Shown here: positions 1 to 6,194 of the stretch, piece by piece
Layout: each line of letters begins with the position of its first letter
How positions within the stretch are numbered: the stretch's first letter is position 1
NCBI GenBank assembly: GCA_910584285.1
Contig: CAJTYK010000075.1
Span: forward strand, 1-6,893
DNA: 6,893 nt
DNA from: an uncultured Oscillospiraceae bacterium
Lineage (GTDB): Bacteria; Bacillota; Clostridia; Oscillospirales; Oscillospiraceae
Direction of reading: 5' to 3'
Notes under the pieces: model-generated
What the model saw: only the letters and a program-made list of their open reading frames with translations
The model's database searches: none
What the model was told of the DNA's origin: nothing
Made by a program: the position numbers and the translations under genes

Positions 1-131
1 ATTTATAAATTATCCACAGCCCATCTTTGTGCTTATTAGAAGTTTACCAAGCAAGTGTGTGCCATCGGTCCCGTCTGCCTGGCTCTCTGCGCCGCGCGGT
101 GGCTGGAATATAGTGGATTCAGAGTACGAAT
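1..131. other. Intergenic left edge, no gene seen
   Basis: No coding frame with a start, a ribosome binding site and a recognisable product was found here on either strand. The first 60 bases are AT-rich and the next 60 GC-rich. The only named motif is a perfect match to the DnaA box consensus TTATCCACA at 10-18. It stands alone, with no second copy seen nearby, so it may be chance. Conserved parts of tRNA, SRP RNA and RNase P RNA were looked for by eye and not found. Confidence 0.5.
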
Positions 132-167
132 AGCCGCCGTATCACGTTTCTCCGTGATACGGCGGCT
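132..167 (-). terminator. Strong hairpin, candidate transcription end of the transporter operon
   Basis: Two perfectly complementary 15-nt arms, AGCCGCCGTATCACG at 132-146 and its reverse complement at 153-167, enclose a 6-nt loop. The hairpin lies about 110 nt downstream of the stop codon of the GLUG-repeat gene and is the only strong stem-loop in the gap, so it is the natural candidate for the operon's 3' end. It lacks a proper U-tract on either strand: the minus-strand tail reads ATTCGTAC and the plus-strand tail TTTGAG. It may therefore be an inefficient or bidirectional terminator, an RNA-stabilising stem, or a dispersed palindromic repeat. Confidence 0.45.
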
Positions 168-275
168 TTGAGTCTATAGCGGCAGAATATGGTCCAGGCC
201 GGTACTGCGCCCCTGCTCTTTTTGCCGGGATTCGATTTGCCGGATGAAATAAGTCTATCCAGCGAGCGGGGCATT

Positions 276-3200
276 TTATTTCGATGCTGGCTCCTCTTTT
301 CCTTTCTGAGCCTTGGCGGCCTTTCTCTTGTGTTTGCCGGCAATCAGCACGAGTGCTGCCAAGGCAGCCAAACCGCCCACGACAGCGGGGATCAGCCACA
401 GGGCGCTCCGAGTAGATTGGATACAGAAAGTGCCCTGGGTTCCGGTCATGGTCAGCAATAGATACTGTCCGTTTTGGACGGCTTCCACCTGTTGCCACTG
501 GCCGTTCTGATACTGCCAGACATGGGTACCGCTGTCAGGGCTTAACAGCCGCAAAGGAACGGAATCCTCTGGCTCCGCTCCAGCGAGAACGACGTCCCAC
601 ACGACGGCCTGCTCCCCCGCCTCCTGGGGCGGAACCTGGACGCTGTCTGTCACATGGAGAACGGCGTCCCCGGTAAACTGTCCCTCCGCCAGGGCCAGGG
701 CCAGCTTTCCGGACAGCTCCCGGCTGGCCACCACAGTAACCCAAGGGGTATAGACCGCGTTCACGGTCAGGTCGGAGCGCAGGCCGGAGACATCAAACTC
801 CGGCCAGACGCCGTAATTGCCCTCCAGCTCTGGCACAGGGGGCAGGTCGAGCCTGGACAGGTCCTCCCCGTAGAGGAAGGGAATCTGCGCCACCGTTTTT
901 TCCTCCGCCACCAGAGTCAGCGTAAAGGCGGTGAACTCTGGCGGAATATCGGGCAGCTGGCTCAGCGCGTTAAAGGGGATGGGCTCGGCCCGCCCCGCGT
1001 AGCTGACGCCGTCCACCCCGGCGGTGCCGGTGTCTACAAAGAGATTGCCGGACAGCGCCCCATCCGTCTCTATGCCGCCGGCAATGGCTCCCAGATACTC
1101 CGTGCCTTCCTCGATTGTGACGATGGCACGGCAGTCCCGCAGACGGCTGGCCCAGCCGGCAATGCCGCCGACGTAATTCTCTCCGGACAGGGTGCTCTTG
1201 ACATGGCAGCTGCGGATGGAGGCGTCCGCATAGCCGGCCACACCCCCCACATAGTTCCCGCCGGTGCTGGCTACCGGGCCGTAATTCTGGCACTCCAAGG
1301 CAGTACCCAGGTCCATGCGCCCCGCCAGACCGCCCACGCAGTCCTTCTTGCCGGTGACGGCCCCACGATTGACGCAGTTCATCAGCACCGCCTTGGTCTC
1401 GTAGCTGCTGCCAAAGGAGAACCGGCCGGTCGTGTCGTCCTCCGGGTCCAGGTCGAATTCAATGGCCACGGCACCGGCAATGCCGCCCACGTTGCGGTCT
1501 CCCTCCACGGTTCCCAGGTTGGAGCAGTCCGCCACCTTGCCCTCCCGGGTGGCGGAGATGTCCTCATCGGAGGTGTCCTGAATGATGCCCTCCAGGCCGC
1601 CTTCAGCGGTGTCCCTGGCGTCATCCATTGCGTCCAGCAGAAGGGTGAATACCGCGTTAAACTGCCGGTTGATGGCCCGCAGGTCGGCGGTCAGGGTGCC
1701 GTTCCCGGTCTGAAGGGCGCTGTTCAGCCCGTCCATCTCCTCCAGCAGGCCGCTCATGGCATCATAAAGGCTGTCGCCGGCCTGCCGGAAGTCCTCCCCC
1801 AGGGGGGTGAACTCCGCAGGACCGTCCTCGGTGAGCGTATCCACCGCATCGCCAATGGTATCCAGCGCCCGGCGCAGCAGCCGCCCGATGACGGCGGAGG
1901 TGTCAGAGGCCTCCTCCAGTGTATCCAGGGCGTCTCCCAGCTGGCTGGACAGAGCGCCGGAGCGGCTCAGGGCCTGCTGGAGCTGAGACAGGGCATCATC
2001 CAGATCATCCCCCACTCCCCGCAGGGCGCGGAATGCCTGACGCAGCTCCTCCCGCGCCGCCAGAAGAGAGCTGACGGAGATGGAGCCGCTTCCCAAATCC
2101 AGAAAGCCTTGAAAGGCGTCCAGCGCGCGTTCCAGCCGGCTTACCGCCGTGGTCAGCCCGGAGGCGGACTGCCGCAGCTTCTCCACCGCGAGACGCAGGT
2201 CCCGCGCGGCCCGATCGCCGGTGTCCACCGCGCCGCCCAGAGAATCCAAAGCGTCCCCCAGCTGGCGGGACAGGCGCTCCAGCCGCCCGCCCACGTCGGA
2301 CAGATCGTCCAGGGCGGGAGAAATTTTGTCCAGCGCGCCGGTGATGTCGGCGGTCAGGGTGTTGATGGTGCCGATGTTCTCGTCGGTAAAATCGGAAACC
2401 CGGTCCAGCAGCTCCTTGGTGCTGTCCTTGGCGCTGCCGGCGTAGTCTCCCATGGCGCTGAGCTGGGCGGAGACGCTGTCTCCGGTGCGCTCCGCGTCGT
2501 CCAGCGCGCGGTTAATCAGGTTTTCCAGGGTGTTCAGCTCCTGGCGCAGCTGCTCCAGCGTGTCCCGGCCAGGGTCCACAAGCACATAGGGCTCCGCCTG
2601 GCCCACAATGCCGCCCACGTCCTTCCGTCCGTAGACGGTGCCGCTGTTGGTACAGCCGGACAGATAGCCGTCCTGCCGCCCGGCGATGCCGCCGGTGTTG
2701 TACCCCACATGGGGGTAGCCCACCGTGCCGCGATTGACGCAGCTCTGCACCACGCCGCTGGAATAGCCCACGATGCCACCGGTATCAAAGCAGCCGTCCA
2801 GCAGGTGGTAGGTTTCGTCGTCCGCCGCGGCCCGCTCCTTCAGGATGGCAGCCGTATCCGCGTCCATCAGGTCCACATTGGTTTCCTTCCGGGTCAGATT
2901 CACTCCGGCGCTGCTTTCACATTTGAGCAGCAACCCCAAATTCCGGCCCGCAATGCCGCCGGTGATATTCTTGCCGCTGACAGAACCGGAGACGGAACAA
3001 CCGGTAATCTCACCGGTGATGCTGTTGTATCCGGCGATGCCGCCCACGGTGGCATCCCCCTGAACCACGCCGTGAAAGGCACAGCTTTGCAGGGTTCCTG
3101 CGTTGTTGCCCACGATGCCTCCCACGGTGGAGCGGGTACCCCCGGGGGCCACCGTACCCTTGACGGTCAAGTCCCGTACCAGCCCGCCGGGCTGGATATA

Positions 3201-3515
3201 GCGGAACAACCCCAGGGTGGAACCGGCGGAGGTGAGACACAGCCCGGAGATGGTGTGTCCCTGGCCTAAAAAGGTGCCGCCGAAGGTGGGAATGGGGGTG
3301 AAATCCACCCCGCTCAGGTCCAGGTCGGCGGTGAGGGTAACAGTCTTGCCCTGGGACCAGGTGTCCAGAGCGCAGTTTTTCCCGAAACGCTGGAGGTCCG
3401 CTACGTTGGAGATGGTGACAGTGCTTTCCTCCGTGGCCCAGGCGGGCAGGACCAGCGAGGTCAGAATCCAGACCGCCAGAAGGATGGGGAACAGCCGGTC
3501 GACACGTTTACGCAT
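276..3515 (-). CDS. Secreted, membrane-anchored GLUG-repeat protein with inserted coiled-coil domain
   Basis: A 1079-aa surface protein. Residues 1-27 are a signal peptide (basic MRKR, hydrophobic core, likely cleavage after LPAWA). GLUG-type repeats (VGGIxG, then about 8-10 residues to a Cys) run at about 131-306 and 659-815, a pattern expected to fold as a beta-helix. Residues 315-645 form a helical, heptad-like segment rich in ALDxL and LxxL, with no cysteine, splitting one GLUG repeat. Residues 863-924 resemble a Listeria/Bacteroides B-repeat (YG, PP, DLTVNAVYTP). A further beta-rich module precedes a transmembrane helix at about 1038-1060 and a Lys/Arg-rich cytoplasmic tail. The ATG at 3515 was chosen because AAAGGGGG lies 9 nt upstream and the signal peptide follows at once; a longer frame to 3611 has no such support. 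It overlaps the transporter gene by 8 nt. Function is unknown; I infer an extracellular partner of the transporter. Confidence 0.94.
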   Translation of the reverse strand: MRKRVDRLFPILLAVWILTSLVLPAWATEESTVTISNVADLQRFGKNCALDTWSQGKTVTLTADLDLSGVDFTPIPTFGGTFLGQGHTISGLCLTSAGSTLGLFRYIQPGGLVRDLTVKGTVAPGGTRSTVGGIVGNNAGTLQSCAFHGVVQGDATVGGIAGYNSITGEITGCSVSGSVSGKNITGGIAGRNLGLLLKCESSAGVNLTRKETNVDLMDADTAAILKERAAADDETYHLLDGCFDTGGIVGYSSGVVQSCVNRGTVGYPHVGYNTGGIAGRQDGYLSGCTNSGTVYGRKDVGGIVGQAEPYVLVDPGRDTLEQLRQELNTLENLINRALDDAERTGDSVSAQLSAMGDYAGSAKDSTKELLDRVSDFTDENIGTINTLTADITGALDKISPALDDLSDVGGRLERLSRQLGDALDSLGGAVDTGDRAARDLRLAVEKLRQSASGLTTAVSRLERALDAFQGFLDLGSGSISVSSLLAAREELRQAFRALRGVGDDLDDALSQLQQALSRSGALSSQLGDALDTLEEASDTSAVIGRLLRRALDTIGDAVDTLTEDGPAEFTPLGEDFRQAGDSLYDAMSGLLEEMDGLNSALQTGNGTLTADLRAINRQFNAVFTLLLDAMDDARDTAEGGLEGIIQDTSDEDISATREGKVADCSNLGTVEGDRNVGGIAGAVAIEFDLDPEDDTTGRFSFGSSYETKAVLMNCVNRGAVTGKKDCVGGLAGRMDLGTALECQNYGPVASTGGNYVGGVAGYADASIRSCHVKSTLSGENYVGGIAGWASRLRDCRAIVTIEEGTEYLGAIAGGIETDGALSGNLFVDTGTAGVDGVSYAGRAEPIPFNALSQLPDIPPEFTAFTLTLVAEEKTVAQIPFLYGEDLSRLDLPPVPELEGNYGVWPEFDVSGLRSDLTVNAVYTPWVTVVASRELSGKLALALAEGQFTGDAVLHVTDSVQVPPQEAGEQAVVWDVVLAGAEPEDSVPLRLLSPDSGTHVWQYQNGQWQQVEAVQNGQYLLLTMTGTQGTFCIQSTRSALWLIPAVVGGLAALAALVLIAGKHKRKAAKAQKGKEEPASK

Positions 3516-5991
3516 GAGAATCCGCCCCCTTTCCCGCAGGGATTGCCGCTGGTTGGGGCGGCTCCTCCGGCCGGACAGCCCCCGTTGCCACCGCCGCATT
3601 GATGCTGCCATGGAGGATGCCGCTGAAATCGGCGTCCACCATGCCGGAGATGTATCCCCGGACGTGGCCGTCCACCAGCAGACTGCCGGTGTGGGTCTGG
3701 ACGGGATGCCGGGTCTTCAGGGTAAAGGCAGTCTTTTCAATGATGGTGTCGCCCAGCAGCAGAATCTGGGGAAGGATACCCATCACCAGGAAGATGGAGA
3801 TTAACGTGCCCCGGCCCAGACACACGCCGATGGAGGCGATGGAGGCTGTGGTGGACAGCAGGCCGATGGCCACGCCGGCGGAGGCCAAAATAGTGCCTGA
3901 GGTAATAATGGTGGGGAAAGCCTCATTCAGCGACTCGATAACCGCATCCTTGAGGGACATGGTCTGTTTCAGCTCCACATAGCGGTTGGCGATGACAATG
4001 GCGTAGTCAATATTTGCGCCCATCTGGATGGAGCTGACCACCAGATAGCTGAGGAAGAACAGGGGTTCCTTCTGTAAGTAAGGGAAGGAGAAGTTGATCC
4101 AGACACTGCCCTGGATGACCAGGATCAACAGCACCGGAAGCCCGGCGGATTTGAAGGTAAACACCAGCACCAGAATGACGAATACGATGGTCAAAATGCT
4201 GATGAGCATGTTGTCGTTGCCGAAGGAGGCGGACAGGTCAAAATCGCTGGTGGAGTTGCCCACCAGGAGGGAATTTTCCGGGTAGTAACGGCCCACAATT
4301 TCATGCAGAGTGTCCAGAAAAGTGAAGGTCTCCTCCCCCTCCTCGGGCAGGTTGAGCTGTAAGACCAGACGGCTGTAGTTCTCCCCCTTCAATTGCAGCT
4401 GGGCGTCGGTCAGCTGGACGTGGAGGTCCTCAATGGTCTCAGTCATGTCCGCGTCCAGAGAGATGTAGCCCTCGTCCATCATGTCATAGACATACAGGAA
4501 CATATCAATCAAGGGTACGCCGTAGCTGTCCAGGCCGGAAACTACCTGTCCGTAGTCCTCCTGGTCCACGGCGTAGGCGGAGTAGAGCAGCCGGGCCACC
4601 TCAATATCCAGATCGGTCAGCTCGGCAAACTGCCGGGGTGTCAGCCGGTCTGTGAGGACATAGCCGTCCATGGCATCCACATTGGCCAGGCCCAGCACCG
4701 TGTCCGTCTCGGGCATACGATCCAGTTCCCGGAGCAGCCGGCCCTCCTGCTCATAGTCCCCCTTGGGCACGATAACCGCCAGGGTGTTCACCCGGCCAAA
4801 GGTTTCGTTCACCCGCTGCTGGGCAATCTGGGCGTCGCTCTGGCGGAAGGTGGTCAGCTCGGTCTGCCCGTAGGCGTAGGGGCAGCGGTTGGCGAACACA
4901 AAACCGCCAATCAGAAGCACCACAAACAGGGGCGGCATGACAAAACGGGTTTTCACCGCCAGCCGGCCCCAGGCGGTGATTTTGGGCACAAAATTCCGGT
5001 GGTGGGTGCGGTCGATCAAACTGCTGAAGCTGAGCAGCAGCCCGGGCATCAGGGTAAACACGGCCAGCAGGCTGAGCACAATGGACTTCATCAGCACCAG
5101 GCCCAAATCCTGACCAATCCCGAACTGCATGAAGCACATGGCCCCCAGGCCGGACAGGGTGGTCATGGAGGAGCCGGCAATCTCCGGAATGGCCTTGCTC
5201 AGGGCGGCCACCACCGCCTCCCGGGCCTCCAGCTGCTCCCGCTCCTCGGTGTACCGGTGGCAGAGGATGATGGCGTAGTCAATGGCCAGGGCCAGCTGGA
5301 GGACCACCGCCACCGAGTTGGAGACAAAGGATATTTCGCCAAAGATAAAGTTGGTGCCCTTGTTCATCAGTGCCGCCATGCCAAAGGTCATAAGTAGCAC
5401 CGGGATCTCCATATAGGTGTGGGAGGTGAACAGCAGCACCACCAGGATGATGACCACGGCAATCACCATGACCACCTGCATCTCGGCGTTCAGACTTTCA
5501 GAGGCGGAGTCGCCGGTGTCGCCGGTGATATAGACGTCATACCCGTCCAGAAGGGCTTTGACACCATCCAATCCCTCCAGACTCACCGGGTCAGTGGCGG
5601 TCCCGTCGTAGGTGATGGAAAACAGGGCGGAGCCGTTGGTGTAGTGGTCCCTGGAACCGTTGAACTCCACCGATTTTACACCTTCCATCATCTCTATCTG
5701 CTCCGCCAAGCTCTCCGCCTGACGGTAGGAGATATTGTCCACCATAATGCGGCTGGTGCCAAAGGTGACAAACTCCGCCTCCATCACGGTCAACCCTTGC
5801 CGGGTCTCGGTGGTGTCAGACAAGTAGCTGGTCAGATCGTCGTTCACCGCCACCCAGCCGCTGGAAAAGACGCAGAAAATAGCTGCTCCGATGTACAACA
5901 GGTAAAAGGCTTTGCGTTTGTCCACAATAAAAGCCGCAATCCGTTCCATCGGGCTTTGCTTTTCCGAAACTTCTACTGTGTGCCTGCTCAA
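3508..5991 (-). CDS. RND superfamily transporter, MMPL family (proton-driven exporter)
   Basis: An 827-aa inner-membrane transporter with the duplicated RND plan. TM1 is at about 27-44, an extracellular loop at 45-170, TM2-TM6 at about 171-321, TM7 at about 352-368, a large loop at 369-590 and TM8-TM12 at about 594-747. The two repeats carry matching motifs, LALAIDYAIILCHRY in TM4 and GANIDYAIVIANRY in TM10. D238-Y239 and D662-Y663 correspond to the Asp-Tyr pairs used for proton transfer in MmpL3-type proteins, so it should be active. After TM12 a cytoplasmic tail carries seven x-hydrophobic-x-Gly/Ala tetrapeptides (772-799), then a Pro-rich end. The TTG at 5991 was chosen because AAAGGAG lies 8 nt upstream. 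A TTG at 6009 would place that Shine-Dalgarno inside the gene and leave almost no leader; an ATG at 5949 has only a weak site. First gene of a two-gene operon. The substrate is unknown; lipids, peptides or drugs are all possible. Confidence 0.95.
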   Translation of the reverse strand: MSRHTVEVSEKQSPMERIAAFIVDKRKAFYLLYIGAAIFCVFSSGWVAVNDDLTSYLSDTTETRQGLTVMEAEFVTFGTSRIMVDNISYRQAESLAEQIEMMEGVKSVEFNGSRDHYTNGSALFSITYDGTATDPVSLEGLDGVKALLDGYDVYITGDTGDSASESLNAEMQVVMVIAVVIILVVLLFTSHTYMEIPVLLMTFGMAALMNKGTNFIFGEISFVSNSVAVVLQLALAIDYAIILCHRYTEEREQLEAREAVVAALSKAIPEIAGSSMTTLSGLGAMCFMQFGIGQDLGLVLMKSIVLSLLAVFTLMPGLLLSFSSLIDRTHHRNFVPKITAWGRLAVKTRFVMPPLFVVLLIGGFVFANRCPYAYGQTELTTFRQSDAQIAQQRVNETFGRVNTLAVIVPKGDYEQEGRLLRELDRMPETDTVLGLANVDAMDGYVLTDRLTPRQFAELTDLDIEVARLLYSAYAVDQEDYGQVVSGLDSYGVPLIDMFLYVYDMMDEGYISLDADMTETIEDLHVQLTDAQLQLKGENYSRLVLQLNLPEEGEETFTFLDTLHEIVGRYYPENSLLVGNSTSDFDLSASFGNDNMLISILTIVFVILVLVFTFKSAGLPVLLILVIQGSVWINFSFPYLQKEPLFFLSYLVVSSIQMGANIDYAIVIANRYVELKQTMSLKDAVIESLNEAFPTIITSGTILASAGVAIGLLSTTASIASIGVCLGRGTLISIFLVMGILPQILLLGDTIIEKTAFTLKTRHPVQTHTGSLLVDGHVRGYISGMVDADFSGILHGSINAAVATGAVRPEEPPQPAAIPAGKGADSHA
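3525..3532 (-). promoter_or_regulatory. Ribosome binding site of the GLUG-repeat gene
   Basis: AAAGGGGG on the minus strand lies 9 nt before the ATG at 3515 and sits inside the last codons of the transporter gene. It decides the start in favour of 3515 over the in-frame ATGs further upstream. Its place before an ATG that overlaps the transporter stop codon suggests translational coupling. Confidence 0.7.
3583..3678 (-). repeat. Tetrapeptide-repeat tail of the transporter, bactofilin-like pattern
   Basis: Residues 772-803 of the transporter read as consecutive four-residue units: LVDG, HVRG, YISG, MVDA, DFSG, ILHG, SINA, then a weaker AVAT. Position 2 is always hydrophobic and position 4 is Gly or Ala in seven units. 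Such alternation is typical of short beta-helical strands and resembles the GxVxGxIxA pattern of bactofilins. It lies after the last membrane helix and so is predicted to be cytoplasmic. The repeat pattern is plain in the sequence; the likeness to bactofilin is inference. Confidence 0.6.
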
Positions 5992-5999
5992 CCTGAACG

Positions 6000-6006
6000 C
6001 TCCTTT
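6000..6006 (-). promoter_or_regulatory. Ribosome binding site of the transporter gene
   Basis: AAAGGAG on the minus strand is followed by 8 nt and then TTG at 5991. This near-consensus Shine-Dalgarno decides the start at the second of two in-frame TTG codons, because the first one (6009) lies upstream of it. Confidence 0.75.
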
Positions 6007-6012
6007 CAAACT

Positions 6013-6021
6013 CTATGATAG
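6013..6021. promoter_or_regulatory. Candidate operator O3 (CTATGATAG)
   Basis: A 9-bp palindrome, CTAT-G-ATAG. It shares the core TATGATA with candidate operator O2 in front of the XRE gene and covers the expected start of transcription from the proximal transporter promoter. That would suit repression by the divergent XRE protein. The motif is short and the region AT-rich, so chance is not excluded. Confidence 0.35.
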
Positions 6022-6024
6022 ACA

Positions 6025-6053
6025 ATGATACTCTGTTTTTCTTGGAAATGCAA
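6025..6053 (-). promoter_or_regulatory. Proximal promoter P1 of the transporter operon
   Basis: On the minus strand a -35 box TTGCAT (6048-6053) is followed by a 17-bp spacer and a -10 box TATCAT (6025-6030), 4/6 and 5/6 matches to the sigma-A consensus. Transcription would start near 6018, giving a leader of about 27 nt that holds the AAAGGAG site. This agrees with the TTG start at 5991. Confidence 0.55.
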
Positions 6054-6057
6054 GTGG

Positions 6058-6087
6058 TCAACAGAAAGATAATGTTGTCACTTCCAT
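6058..6087 (-). other. Possible nine-codon leader ORF
   Basis: On the minus strand AAAAAGGGG precedes an ATG (6085-6087) that opens a nine-codon frame, MEVTTLSFC, ending in TGA. It would lie in the leader of transcripts from the distal promoter P2. Spacing from the G-run to the ATG is only about 3 nt, which is tight. No attenuator hairpin was recognised, so this may be a chance frame. Confidence 0.15.
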
Positions 6088-6108
6088 CGTCCCCTTTTTA
6101 CATTAAAT

Positions 6109-6124
6109 TATATGTATTATACAT
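6109..6124. promoter_or_regulatory. Candidate operator O1 (ATGTATTATACAT)
   Basis: A perfect 13-bp palindrome at 6112-6124, ATGTAT-T-ATACAT. With its left flank it forms TATATGTATnATAC (6109-6122), which recurs at 6155-6168 with only the central base changed. It overlaps the -10 box of the distal transporter promoter P2. A likely binding site for the adjacent XRE repressor. Confidence 0.45.
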
Positions 6125-6144
6125 GATTGAATAAGTAAAATCAA
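6116..6144 (-). promoter_or_regulatory. Distal promoter P2 of the transporter operon
   Basis: On the minus strand a -35 box TTGATT (6139-6144) is followed by a 17-bp spacer and a perfect -10 box TATAAT (6116-6121). Transcription would start near 6109 and give a leader of about 118 nt. The -10 lies inside the palindrome O1, so a protein bound there would block it. This is the better -10 of the two promoters, but the -35 matches only 4/6. Confidence 0.5.
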
Positions 6145-6154
6145 TACATAGAAA

Positions 6155-6170
6155 TATATGTATGATACGT
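6155..6170. promoter_or_regulatory. Candidate operator O2 and probable XRE promoter -10
   Basis: TATATGTATgATAC (6155-6168) repeats O1 with one mismatch, 46 bp away, and holds the palindrome GTAT-G-ATAC. It also forms an inverted repeat with ATACATA at 6144-6150. TATGAT at 6161-6166 is a 5/6 plus-strand -10 box that would start transcription near 6173, about 22 nt before the XRE start. No good -35 lies at the right distance, so this promoter would be weak or need help. The arrangement suits autorepression. Confidence 0.4.
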
Positions 6171-6179
6171 TCCTTGAAA

Positions 6180-6186
6180 AAGGTGG
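6180..6186 (+). promoter_or_regulatory. Ribosome binding site of the XRE gene
   Basis: AAGGTGG, one mismatch from AAGGAGG, ends 8 nt before a TTG at 6195. It favours that codon over the ATG at 6162, which has no such site and lies in the promoter/operator, and over the ATG at 6207, for which the site is too far away. Confidence 0.55.
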
Positions 6187-6194
6187 GACTGACA

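Noticed and set aside
10..18. DnaA box TTATCCACA, possible origin or DnaA-controlled promoter
   Set aside because: A single perfect 9-mer with no cluster of further boxes and no origin-linked gene in view; chance occurrence is plausible.
1581..2573. The coiled-coil region as a separate YhgE/Pip-like or phage tape-measure gene
   Set aside because: It is in the same uninterrupted frame as the flanking GLUG repeats and has no membrane segments of its own, so it is a domain and not a separate gene.
654..3269. An 871-codon open frame on the plus strand opposite the GLUG-repeat gene
   Set aside because: It has no recognisable domain, is rich in Gly, Gln, Ala and His as expected from the reverse of a GC-rich gene, has no promoter or convincing start, and the opposite strand holds clear signal-peptide, GLUG and membrane-anchor features.
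4393..5397. A 334-codon plus-strand frame opposite the transporter
   Set aside because: Its His/Gln/Gly-rich, featureless product is an antisense shadow of the conserved RND membrane helices.
5419..6018. A 199-codon plus-strand frame over the transporter's 5' end
   Set aside because: It opposes the conserved first membrane helix and first extracellular loop of the pump, has a His-rich unlikely product and no family resemblance.
6144..6163. Inverted repeat ATACATA/TATGTAT as a terminator or CRISPR-like repeat
   Set aside because: It is AT-only with a 6-nt loop, lies upstream of a gene and shares its motif with the nearby palindromes, so an operator is the better reading; no spaced repeat series exists.
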